A stretch of DNA of 64,000 nucleotides from Viscum album. Its lineage: Eukaryota > Streptophyta > Magnoliopsida > Santalales > Viscaceae. Within the stretch, counting starts at the first letter, position 1. The number at the start of each line of letters is the position of its first letter. Position numbers and translations under genes: made by a program. The DNA is taken from positions 628,740,915 through 628,804,914 of the forward strand of contig OY728123.1 of NCBI GenBank assembly GCA_963277665.1, read 5' to 3'. Below, in pieces: positions 48,073 through 59,877 of the stretch. The notes below the pieces were generated by a model, which saw only the letters and a list, made by a program, of their open reading frames with translations, was not told the DNA's origin and ran no database searches.

Positions 48073-51000
48073 CTTCTTGATATACCCTACTTAAAACCTA
48101 TCTTCATAACCAAAGGAATGTAAATATAAGAAATAGTTATCTTATATATTCTTCATGGATAAACATGGGAGATAAAAATCAACAACCATATTCAAGAATT
48201 AAGAAATAATAAGGTGTAGAGATCATAATAATAACATACAGACTTCTTACCCAAAATTTCAAAAATAATAATCTATATTCATGGAATTAAACTTAATCAT
48301 TTCAAAATAGATAAATCATTAGTGTGTGGAATCATCATAAATAAATCATAGACCATGAGTTCAAATAATAAGTATAAAAACATTTCATAAGATCATGAAC
48401 TATAATATGAATTAAAACTATATCATATTTCAATATTAACTACCAATACCATCATATTATTGTGGATCAAGAATAAAAAAAACTATTTACCATATCATAA
48501 AGGATTAGAAATTTACACAACCTTCCCAAGTCATAGTGGATCATGAATCCTTACATATTTCACAAAGTTGATTGAGCACGTCAACTCTTTTCCTATAATT
48601 ATCTCAGGAGATATAAGTCATTATGAAATACTTTGGTGGGGTATAACTAACCCACCAATCATATATTGAAATCCATTCATATGTATAGAAAAAAATTATA
48701 ATACAATCACTATTTCATCTTAGAATAACCTATCGAAAAGAAAGTTGTTTCATAAACATTTCATCATTTCATAATAGCATAACCCTTGGAAAATGAATCA
48801 ATATCACAAATTCATCACCATGATAACAATAAACCAACTAAAGAACAATAAATATTGTTTCAATGGATCATATCTTTAGTAAATAATAAGTAACATAAAT
48901 ATATGATATTTTAGATGAAATAAATATTAAAAGTTTCACTAGAATAATTCTTGGGTAATGTACCCTATTCATTTTGATACCAATTATTTAAACTCTAAAT
49001 TTTTTTAAAAAAAAATAGAAATAATTTTTTTAAAATATGTATGGGGTATTTTTAATAAATCTTCATAGAATAAATCATTCATGATGATGTTAAACATCAT
49101 TTATGAAAATATTGTAAAATGAATGACTCTATTCACATCTTTGGTAAAAAGTACCTCATTTAGAAAATGATAAAAATATTCTTTTTAAACCTTTTTATAT
49201 AAATTTAATCATGTATAGAAATTTCCATAAATATCATTATAAAATATTAAAAAATATTCTTTAAAATAGTTTAGAAAAAATATACTAAAATTGTTTTCCC
49301 ATCGAAAGAGAAGAAATAATGTCAGCTTTTCTTAAAAAATCATACCCATATTAAGTTGAAAAGAGATGGAAATGTAATTAATGGTTTAAAATTAATAAAA
49401 AAATATAGTATATTAAAATCAATTGGGTTAGTTATATAATTATCAAATTATTTTTTTCAATGGACTTTCATGAATAAACAATCTAGATTAAAATGAGAAT
49501 AGAATATAAATCTCATACCTCATGTCTTGTCTTATTTCATAAGAATTGAAAAAACTATATAAAAAATATATATTTATTATAAAACTATTTAAGAATGGTA
49601 ATTAAATATATAATAACATATATTATTTACTTTTAAAATTTTATCAGTTGTCAATTAAAAATTTGTTGTTAAAATCACTATTTTAGGTGATAACTCTTGC
49701 ATTTTTCATGTATGTTTTGGTTCAGAAATAACAGTCCTTATATTACAATCAAGGTTCCACCATCTAAAAAATTTTAATCATTTAATTAGTATCATATGTT
49801 ATAATTATATATATTATTATAAATATTAATATAAATTGATGACGAAATGTGATTCTTATCACTTTTTGGAGAAGGTAATCTGTACATACACACGAGTGGT
49901 GTTTCTACAAAGGGATGGTTGGAGAAAAATAATTTTATATAATAATTATAAATTTTATGACTAAAATAATATCATATATATCATATATATATTCATTAAA
50001 TCTATCATTATAACCATTAATGTGAATTAGTTAGGACAAATTAAAAATACAACTTCATTGAGGTTATAGTCCAGATGTTTGTAAGGGTGATGTTTTCTTT
50101 TCCCATAGGATGGAAAGGAGGATGGTGATGGAATTTAAATAATAATTATAAAAATTAATAATATTTAATATGATAAAGTTATTATTTTATAATGGATACC
50201 ATATATTTATATGAGTTAAAATAAGTAGTAATATTGAAAGTACTCAGTTATGGGTCAAAAATATTCATTAAGAAACCTCACTTTGATTACAAATTAAGAC
50301 TTAAAAATATGGTATTTTGGAAATAAAAGAAGACATATACTGTGGGGAATTAAAATAAAAATGTATTAGGTAATTTATTTGATGATATTTTTTGTTCAAA
50401 CATTGTAAATGTCAAATAATATGATGTTCACTTTTACATGTGAAGGAAAGGACACGCGTGGAATTCATCCGATTATTAAATAGTTTGGTTATAATAATCA
50501 CATCATGTGGAACCATTGTACTCAAAATTAGAAGATAAAATGTGATTTTATATCAGTAAAATAATAAAATCAAATTTTTGCTATATTTGGATACATTTCA
50601 AGCCTTATCTCATAGTAAAACTACATTAAAACAATTTTAACATTAACCATGATAAAAATGATTTTTTCTTATTACATATCTTGTAAAAACCATTAGATAA
50701 ATATGAATAAATATAGAACAAATAATTTAAGAATTTAAATAAATTAATTAATCAATTTAGAGTAATTTTTATTATTATGATACTGAAACATTTCATGAAT
50801 AAAAAAAATTTTATGAAAATCCGTTTTTTACCATAAAAACATGTATATTTATTTTTAACCAATTTATTACCAATGGATTAATTTTTACAAAAGTAAAATA
50901 TTATATTTCATGATTTTGATTATAAAATTCACACGACCATTCCAACCACAATTTAATAACTAAATGATTAAATAATGATATTTTAATAAAACAATGGTGT

Positions 51001-51990
51001 TTTTATAAACTCAATGTTCTGTATAAAGAAATATATTAAATAGTATTTTTTAAGAAATATATTACAAAATCTATAGGTGTTAAATTATAACCATTAAAAT
51101 TTATTTATATATTAATGTTTTTTCACTCATATATAATTAAATATAGATACTTCTACCTCATTGCATTACTTGTTTCCTATGTAGCATCCTCTAATTTTTG
51201 GTTTAACCACAAAACATTGACAGGGTGATTGGCATTATTTTATAAGAATTTATCTATATGATCCATAATATAAACCAATTATTCCATATAATAATTATTA
51301 TTATCTAGTGTTTGAATTCTGGGTTTAGTACATGTATAGTATTATATATGTATTGTCTTAGGAGATATACATAGAACACACTATTATTGTGTGTGAGATT
51401 CAATGGATGTGTGAAGAGATAAAAATCCATCCCAACAGGGTACAAAATATTGAAGGGAATGATACATATAAGGATAAAAATCCTCTCCATTTCAAATAAA
51501 ATAACATCATTCCAATGAGATATTCATATGAATACCTTTTAAATAACTTTTAACACTAGATCATGATGATGATTTTAAGCATGACATTTTTATCTACTCT
51601 AATAAACCCTTATGTGATGATGAATAGATCTAATCATATCAAAAATTTCATCCAATATATAATTTCCCAGTAAAGTTAATTTTATAAAATTATACCTTCA
51701 TGTTATATTTATTCAGTTTCTACCACTAATTGATCCATAAGGAACCATCTGATTACTAGAGGGAAAGCTATTATTACATGAAAATTACAATAATTGAATA
51801 TATTGATCCTAAACACCTATAAAAATTATAGAGAAATATATCAAAATTTCTTATTGTGTTTTAATGGTACTATATGACTAATCATAAATCTGAGGAATAA
51901 AACTAGTAATGAAAGTCAACATTGTATCTTGATCTTATTGAAGATATCTCCATAACATCAAGGTAAACATAGGATATGAATCAGATATAA
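48073..51990 (-). repeat. Minus-strand LTR related to the element 3 LTR
   Basis: On the minus strand, 'gacattatttctt.ctctttcgatggg' (about 49,322-49,296) matches 'gacattatttctctctttggtcgg' of the element 3 LTR (54,893). 'catgatccactatg.cttgggaa' (about 48,550-48,530) matches 'cctgatccactatgggacaatgggga' (55,606). Offsets agree with a full-size LTR of about 3.9 kb between a degenerate PBS-like GGTATATCAAGAAG at 48,086-48,073 and the start of element 3. The U3 half (50,000-52,000) is not clearly alignable by eye. No gag or pol is seen beyond the PBS-like site. Confidence 0.5.
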
Positions 51991-53117
51991 TAAATCATGG
52001 TAGTAAAACATAGAGTTTTTAGGAACCTTTTTTTTAACAAATTAATTTATATTTTATGTGTTACATTACATGATACACCATGTTAAGATTTTTTAATACA
52101 TTACAACAAGTTAAGTTTGTGCTACATGATAAACTGACATGGCTTGCATTAGACTTTACGTTGAGTTTCTATGAAAAATAATTTTATTATAATAATTATT
52201 TAAACAATATAGCAATAACCTAGTAGTTAAGATTAGTAATATGAACTGTAATAACTAGTATTTATATATTATTTATATTTATTTTATATAAATAAAACAT
52301 ATTTATACTAAAACATGTAATTTTTTTGTAAAGTCTTTATATGTTTGAAATTACTATTTTCCTCAAATTAAATGCTTTTTATGTCCATCTATGAACAATA
52401 AAAAAACTATTTTATACATTTTTATAAATTTAATTTTTTAAAATATACATAATTTTTTAATTTATAATTTCATAATTATCTTTGAGTGGATTTTAGTTAT
52501 ATTTCTAAAAAACATCATTTTTGGATGAATAGTGAAAAACACTGAATTTTAATTCAAAACTACATTTTAATCTAATTTTTTATATAGTTAAATTATATTA
52601 TAGTATTATTTTAATGTTTAATTAGATAAATTTTCAACAATTAATATAAGTTAGGTAATTGGAATCAATTTGACATTGAAATTGGGTATAAAAACATTTC
52701 ACGCCTTTAAACATTTTCTCATAAAAACATCGATGTTGTGACAAGCCTGTAGGATTAATTTTAAATTATTTTATGCAAATTATATGGGTACAATTTGTGA
52801 AAATTGATTGCATATTTTCAATCATAATAATTTATAATTTTTAATAATTTCAAATTAGTTTTCTACCAAAATTATTTGTGAATGATATTTAAATTAATTA
52901 CATCAATAAATATAAAAATTAAAATAAAAAAGGACTCAAAATTAATAATAAGGCCCAAAATGACCTAGAAACATATTCAAAATATATTTCATGTTAATAT
53001 TTAGACCCTATACAAAATTTGCTTTCTTATAGACCATTATTATAGCCACTTTACATAGGAAAAATGTGGGTAGAAATCCCTTTTCAAAAATTTACATGAA
53101 CTCCACTCCTCCTCCAC

Positions 53118-53127
53118 TATAAAAAGG
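53118..53127 (+). promoter_or_regulatory. TATA box of the element 3 5' LTR
   Basis: tataaaaagg preceded by 'ctccactcctcctccac'. The same arrangement is found in the nested LTR at 16,285. It is 1,117 bases from the LTR start and marks the likely U3/R border. Confidence 0.65.
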
Positions 53128-53177
53128 AAATCAACTCCCATTTATTAACACCTACAAATTCTTTTGGAAAGGATAAC

Positions 53178-53366
53178 CTATACCCATATATACTCTCAAA
53201 ATACATTTTTAAATCCTAGAATCCACCCTTTGGGTATAAATAGAATCAAGGAATCCCTTTGAATCATCCAACCTCTACCCATATCTACTCTCAAAATACT
53301 TACCTTATTCCTAGGATACCCAATTTGGGTATAAATCCAACTAAGGAATCCCTTTGGTGCATACCA
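53178..53366. repeat. Two-copy tandem duplication, unit 95 bp, in the element 3 LTR
   Basis: Both copies hold 'ctacccatat.tactctcaaaatac', 'cctag.at', 'ttgggtataaat' and 'aaggaatccctttg', starting at 53,178 and 53,273. They differ at about a fifth of positions by eye. The duplication sits just downstream of the TATA box, in the presumed R region. Confidence 0.8.
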
Positions 53367-56142
53367 AAATAAGTTTTCCAAAGAATAGGTAACATCCTTC
53401 AAAAATATATTTTTTTATTTCCATTATCCACTCCCTCATCTCTTCTTATTCCATGATTATATAATATACTAAGTATCATAAATAAACTTATATTTTATTA
53501 TTCTAAGGTTTATGCCTACACTTACACACACTTCCTTATAATTCTTAATGAACTTACCATTTGTGAGTACGGTGGACTACCACCTCATGAAATGATTTAG
53601 TTCATTTTACCTTTACCACATCTCATATTGGGAATTAGGGTGGAAATATATTTTTTTCATGATATATTTAATATTCATGATATATTTATTCTTCTATAAT
53701 TATTATATAAAACATACCTTCATGATTTACATTTTGTTTAAATATGATAACTTTTTTTTGGACTCTCCGACTAACATCTCTTTAAAATAAAGTGATTTGT
53801 TCACACTATACATGGGATGTATTAAAGATGGGGTTTGTAAAAATATATAATATATAATAAATAATTATTCCAATGGAATTTTATTATATATGCATTTCAT
53901 TTACTTTTATTATTTTAATGTGATAAGAAGACAGAAACAACATTCATTCCTACATTTGGCCAACCATCTCCATAAATGGTCTAGTTAATTTTCTATTTGT
54001 ATATTTCATAGATTATTATAAATACATATGTATGAAAGATATATGTTATTTATATAATTTTTTAAATTCTATAAATCATGATATAAGTATGAGGACCAAA
54101 AATATAACAAATTAAAACACATTCGAAGCATAAAATTGATATTAATTGAAACATAGCCTCAACATGGAATTGTTCATAAATGGGTAATATAAAGTTATAT
54201 GTAAAATCATATATGATATTAGATATAACAATATGTGTGTGTTAGATTTATAAAAAACTTAAATTTATTTTATATTAGGTATCAATGATTATTACAATAG
54301 TCAAAATATAAGGTAAGGGGATTTCTAGTCTCACTTTTATTTCTGTGGGATTTATGTCTTATTCCCCACTCATTTATTTTATATGGTTTATAGAATTCAC
54401 AAGAATATATTATATTATTATTATCCTCAAATTTTTGGGAAATTACGTATCCATTTTATGATCTCCCTTTTATGTGGTTTATTTTTTAAAAGTTACCAAA
54501 TCGTTAAAATAATTTTGTCTTAATATTCCTTCTTTGAGACAAATTCCATGTTATGCACCTATATTCTTATAAGAGGTGTATAAAATAACATTTTCACGTG
54601 TTATACCATGAATATCATAATTTTCTTGATATTTGTTTCTTTACATAATTTCATTTCCTTACATATAAATTCTGATTCAAAGTTACCAGTGATAAGAGAT
54701 TCTTGTAACAATCTCATCATTTATTGAGATTGTTTAGGATTATGATTTTATTGATTAAATATTATGATCCATATTTCATTAATACTCTTTAATTTTCTTG
54801 TCATGTGTTTATTCATGATGTATACATGTATTAGCACCATTTTCCCACTTTTTGGTACTTATGATAATTACGAAATTGTTTTCAAAAAAACATGACATTA
54901 TTTCTCTCTTTGGTCGGATACACATTTTATTCCAAAACCATATTTTCAAAAATGTTTTAAAAAAATTAAAATTATATTTTAAACATTTTTCAAGTAAAAT
55001 AGATTTTTAAAATGTTTTATGGTATACAGAGAATTCTTTATAATTTATCAATCTTATTTCAAAGAAAATTTGTTTAAAATTTGTTCATGTTTTAAAAAGA
55101 ATTTCTCAAAGAAGAAATGATATTATCAAAAATAAATGATTCTAAAAGAACTTACCAAATTAATTTCCATCTAATATGACATATTTTGGGGTTACTAATA
55201 AATTTTTATATAAATTCAATAAATGATCCATTCAAACAATTTATTTGAATGGTATATATTTTTATGTAATGACAGTTATGAAACCCATTTATCTTTCAAG
55301 GGTTATATGGTTATGAAAACTTCTTCTTTTCATAGGTTATGATTTGATGAGATGATTATGATACATGCCTATCTTTCATATATTAATAAATCGTTACACC
55401 TTTTTGACACCCATTTCATTTAAAGTATTATGATATGACTATTTATAATCTTGTGTCACATGTATGTTTGATTTCATTATGAGATGGGTCTGACCTATGA
55501 CCCCCTCCAATGCATTGGGTTAATATTTATATCGCATGATAAAATGATGGGTATAAATTTTATGGGATTTATCCTCAATGAATGATGTGGAAACCCAGTC
55601 CAAAATGGGAATCTGGGGAAACCTGATCCACTATGGGACAATGGGGAAACCATATCCCTTATAAATAAAGGATAGTGACTGGGGATGGTGGGTTTTCACT
55701 CCCAGTAGGTGTAGTCCCCATGAACTTCACTAGTAAGTTTTTGAAAATATTCCTTGACTTATAGGGAAAGATTTTATGTGTTTATGTGTCTTCCATGATC
55801 CTATTTATTATTCTTTTATTATGATATTTATTCTTGTGATCATATTTATTATTACTTATATCCCTTATTAACCCTTACTGAGCATCTTAGTGAACTCATT
55901 TTTATGTTTCCTTTTCTGCATGTTATGAAGATATATATTATGTATGATATATCTAAGAAGGTTTATTGTGATGGAGAACCTAGTGGGAGGTAATATTCCT
56001 CACTTATGAACTAGTCTATATGTTTCCTGGTTTCTAAAGGCACTAAAATGATACACTCTTTTGGTTTCTTTTTGTGTAATTTGTTATGTATTCTGCAAAA
56101 ATAAATTAATGTTAATGTATGTTAAGATAGGTTTGATATTGT

Positions 56143-56153
56143 TGGTATCAGAG
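56143..56153 (+). other. Element 3 primer binding site (initiator-Met tRNA type)
   Basis: TGGTATCAGAG is a perfect match to the core of the primer site used by chromoviruses. It fixes the end of the 5' LTR and the orientation. Confidence 0.9.
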
Positions 56154-56819
56154 AAGAATATTAGACAAACTTTTTAAACTATGAAGATAAAACCTTAGTG
56201 AAGACCCTAATAACATGTCCAAGGATAGGTTTATGGATGATGAGAAGTATAGGAAAACATTCTAGAGTTTTTAAAAAGGATATAGCAAGTCATTTCCTAG
56301 TAATAAATCCAGATCTAGATACTATATGTGTATTTTTCATTGGAAAAGATGTACATAGGTGTAAGAAACTATAAAACATTTTATTGAGCTATACTCAATT
56401 GATAACTAATGCAAGAAAATGGGCTATGTTTCACACTTGGTTTGACACTTGTAGGGGATATGCTTTGGGAATTCACTAACTCTTCATGAACCATTACGAA
56501 TGCTTTAAATATAAGTTGGATATAAATATCCTTGTATAAAACAAATTTGTTGTATATTAAAGAATGTTTCATAATTTATACATCCTATATGTGGTTTTTA
56601 ATGATTATGTGGTTCCACTCTATTTAAACTACTTCTTACTCTATGTCTTTGAATTTTTTTCAATAGATAAAACCCAAAGTAACCATGTTAATAGTGATTA
56701 CAAACAAAAATGTAATGATGATCCTTCTGAGTAACTAAATTCTATGAGAGCTATAATAAATATATCATTGTTATTCTCACCCAAATTTCATAATTTCTTA
56801 ATAATTATATACTTCCAAA

Positions 56820-57500
56820 TGTTCAAAGGATGGAACATCACTCTATTGAGTCCTGCATAAGGAAATGTCCAACTTCTTTCAGTGGATCATCTAATCCACT
56901 TGTTTTTTAATAATGGATTACTATCATTGAAAAGATATTATCTATTATCAAGTTTTTGGATCATTAGAAAGTCATTGTCATTATTTATCATTCAGAAGGT
57001 AAAGACAACCAGTGGTGGAATCTAATGAGGAATACGAGAAAGCAAGAAGAAATTGTATCCTTTGATTGGGATGAGTTCAATAGCTTATACCTCAATAAGT
57101 ACTTTCCTTGTGTATTTAATATGAAAATGGAAAATTATTTCCTTGAGTTAAATAAATTGGATGATGAACTCGTCATTACCTATGAGGCTAATTTCATAAG
57201 ACTTTGGAGGTACTCGACTAGTAGTGTCATTAAAATAGAAAGTAAGGATGGATAATTATTCTGTGGAATAAATCCAAGTCTTAGAAAGTCATTTTCTATA
57301 AGATAATTTATTATATACGAATATATTGTGTATTCTGCAATAAAAGTTGAAATGGAGGTCTAAGTTATATTCAATCTCATGGTTTTGACAATAAAATGAA
57401 GATAGAATTCAAAAGAAAAACAAAAAAAACATGGAGAGAAGAAGATTAACATTCAATAATGCTTCATTTGTGGAATGAACCATGGATTTAATTGTCTTAT
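56820..57500 (+). pseudogene. Element 3 gag remnant with zinc knuckle
   Basis: Readings before 57,000 give TSFSGSSNPLVF and WITIIEKIL, fitting PTFxGSTNPxVAExWIxxIEKIF. From about 56,999 the frame is open: DNQWWNLMRNTRKQEE, FDWDEFNSLYLNKYFPCVF, then EANFIRLWRYS. These match WWExxK, ITWEEFKxxFLxKYFP and YExKFxELSRYAP of retrotrans_gag, with both Trp of the WW pair kept. The open part spans 57,025-57,255 from an internal Met. A knuckle reads CFICGMNHGFNC at 57,460-57,495; all three Cys and the His are present, but the spacing is one short on each side of the His. Gag would form the particle and bind RNA. Confidence 0.9.
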
Positions 57501-57749
57501 GGGGTCTAATAAATGTTTTATTTAAGGAAGGGAAGTCCATTGGGAAATTTATTATCAAAATGATTCGAAAAAGTTACCCAATGATGAAAATAGAGGGAAA
57601 ACTATACAGAATTCACCTCCCACACTTTAGTGCTTCAAGTATAATGAGGATGGGTATTGTAACTAGTTACCAAACCTAAGGATTGGCTATAATGATCGAA
57701 CTCTACATCCTCTTAAACTGAGGGAAAAGTTAAAATCTTAGGTGATTAT

Positions 57750-58090
57750 TGATTCTAATGAGGGGTGTGATAATGACATGTTGAAGGATACACTTACCAT
57801 TCACTCTAGAACTGCTAATATCTTATTTGTTTCTCCATCTACCCAATCATTAATATCTAAATAATTTTAAAATGTTATTAATATTTCACTCCAAGGATTA
57901 TATGTGGAATTAGTAGTGAAGACCCCTAATGGTATGATGATTTCAACTTAAGTTTATGATTCCTGTCTTATTGACATTTGTGGGAATGTTCTTCCTGTAA
58001 ATCATGTCATCTTTACTTTTAATGAATTTTATATCATATTAGGCATATGTTGGATTTGTATTCATAAATACCATATCTATTTCTAATTAA
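57750..58090 (+). pseudogene. Element 3 protease remnant
   Basis: The C-terminal part is readable: LIDICGNVLPVNHVIFT then EFYIILGICWICIHKYH at 58,024-58,074, matching CxVxIxGxxLxVDLIVL and DFDVILGMDWLxxYHA. The segment with the active-site D-S/T-G should lie near 57,800-57,900, but I could not place it; only hydrophobic scraps (ILFVSPST) are seen there. It is the worst preserved protease of the window. Confidence 0.7.
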
Positions 58091-58239
58091 GGGATGTTAT
58101 GTTTGATATTTAAAACCAACCTATGATCCTATATCAATGTGACAAAAATTATGAACTTCCTGTGCAGATTACATCTAGTGTACGGGGCTTAATTCCCATT
58201 AATAATGTGTTTTTGTCTCAAATGGTTAGGGATAAACAT

Positions 58240-58950
58240 GATATCAAGGATATGCCAATTGTTTTGGAATATTTATATGTGTTCCCATAATATTTCTTGG
58301 ACTTCCACCAAAACATGTAGTTGATTTCTAGATAGAACTCATACCTGGTTCTACAAAAATTTCAAATACTCTCTACAAAATGGCCCTAATTGAGTTGCAA
58401 GAGTTGAAGAAGTAACTCCAATAAAATATTGAAAGGTGATTCATTTGGGAAAGTGTGTTACATTGGTATTCTCATGTTCTCTATGTAAAAAAGAAACATT
58501 GATCGTTGTGACTCTTTATTTATTATCAGGATTTGAACAAGATCACTATCAAGAACAAGTGTAATTTTCCACATATTGATGACTTTTTGATCAAATACAT
58601 GGAGATCAATATTTTCAAATGTTTACCTTCATTTTGGATATCATTAATTGAGGGTCATGATATTGGATATACCAAATATGTCATTCCATAAAAGGTATTG
58701 ACACTATGAATATATAGTGATTCCTTTAAGTATTACTAATTTCCATATTATCATCATAGATATGATTAATTAATCCTTGAGATATTACCTCAATACATTT
58801 TTGGTAATCTCTATAGATTATATCCTTATCTACTCAAATATAGAGGAAGAGCATAAAGAAAACATGATAATTGTACTAAAGACCCTATATAATGAAAAGC
58901 TATATGGAATATTTACAAAGTGTGACTTTTAGATGCACAAGATTTCAATT
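58240..58950 (+). pseudogene. Element 3 reverse transcriptase remnant
   Basis: DMPIVLEYLYVFP near 58,250 and LDFHQNM then NSYLVLQKFQ fit the protease-RT linker (DFPDVFPxxLPGLPPxRxxxFxIxLxPG). YYQDLNKITIKNKCNFPHID (58,521-58,580) matches DYRxLNKxTIKNKYPLPRID. LVISIDYILIYSNIEEEHKE (58,801-58,860) is the catalytic block with the DD pair as Asp-Tyr. It continues to LYGIFTKCDF (ending 58,929), the LYAKFxKCEF segment. About 43 codons are open around the active site. Stops break it elsewhere. Confidence 0.9.
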
Positions 58951-59560
58951 TTGGGTCACATAAACTCAATAGATTGTATAGTAGTATTTCCATTAAATAC
59001 AGAGGTTATTGAATGTTTTCCAAGACCAACCACGGTGACTGAGATCTATAGTTTTCTTGGTTTTTCTAGATATTATTAATGGTTTGTGGATAATTTATCC
59101 CAAATATCTAATCATTATTTAAATTAACCCAGTAAAGTTATAAGTTCCTATGGACATAGAAATGTGAGAAAAATTTAAAGGAACTAATGAGAAGATTGGT
59201 CAGTGCACTTGTGATTACATTACCCTATAGTGGAGAAGGGTTTATAATCTAGAGTGATGCATCCCAAAATGGATTAGAATGGGAAATTATGTATAATAAT
59301 ATAGTTATGGCTTATTCCTCATAATAGTTTAATACCCATAAAAAAATTACCCAACTCATGATTTTGAGTTTGAATTATCCATTTTTCATTAAAGATGTAG
59401 AGGAATTATTTTTATAAAGTCAAGTATGATATATATATGGATCATAAAAGTATAAAATATATATTCACACAAAATCGGTGGACCATTCTCCAGAGAAGAT
59501 TGTTATAGATGATGAAAGATCATGACATCTCAATAAATAACCAACATAGTAAAATGAAAA
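58950..59560 (+). pseudogene. Element 3 RNase H remnant
   Basis: GHINSIDCIVVFPLNTEVIE and RPTTVTEIYSFLGFSRYY (58,950-59,080) match the RT-RNase H connection. SDASQNGLEWEIM at 59,253 keeps the catalytic Asp in the DAS motif. VMAYSS and FNTHKK (59,305-59,345) fit VIAYASRQLxxHEKNYPTHD. DHKSIKYIFTQNRWT (about 59,440-59,485) matches DHKSLKYIFTQ, keeping a further catalytic Asp. Frame changes and stops occur between these blocks. Confidence 0.85.
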
Positions 59561-59877
59561 TGTGGTCGATGATTTGAGTGGAAAGGATCATGCTAGATTA
59601 TCCATGATGAGGATCACAAAATATCCAATATTTTTGGATTTGAAAAGGATTGATCTTGAAATATTGAAGGAATTGGGAAAATATTTTATTTCTCAATTGA
59701 ATTTCCAACCCATTATCCAAGTAAAGATCGAAGAGGAGTAGAAGGAATATATAGATCTGTGAAAGAATGTTAGAGATGTTCAGGAGTTTAACCTTGAACA
59801 TGATGGAATGATAAGGGTCAAGAATTATGTTTGTGTTCCATCTATGTAAGATTTTAAGAAGGATCTTTTAGAGGAAG
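59553..59877 (+). pseudogene. Element 3 integrase, N-terminal part, left of the insertion
   Basis: One frame with only three stops reads NENVVDDLSGKDHARLS (NVVADALSRK in the family), then LKELGKYFISQLNFQPIIQV, FNLEHDGMIRVKNYVCVPSM and DFKKDLLEE. These match the spacer and the segment F.xxxDGxLxxxxRLCVPxxxxLKxxILEEAH before the H2C2 zinc finger. The reading is cut in mid-codon after LLEE by the insertion at 59,878. It continues at 61,716 after the duplicated GGAAG. Confidence 0.9.

Larger units (their letters stand above)
52001..56140 (+). repeat. Element 3 5' LTR, about 4.1 kb
   Basis: The left end (tagtaaaacatagag) is a decayed counterpart of TGTAACTCCATAACA at 62,991, and the right end precedes the PBS. 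U3 carries the 'gatgaatagtgaaa' box (52,524) and the TATA box at 53,118. R/U5 contains a 95 bp tandem duplication (53,178 on) and a G-rich set of 'ggggaaacc' units at 55,587-55,650. Such long LTRs are usual in the Tekay/Del group. Open frames inside are not genes. Confidence 0.8.
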
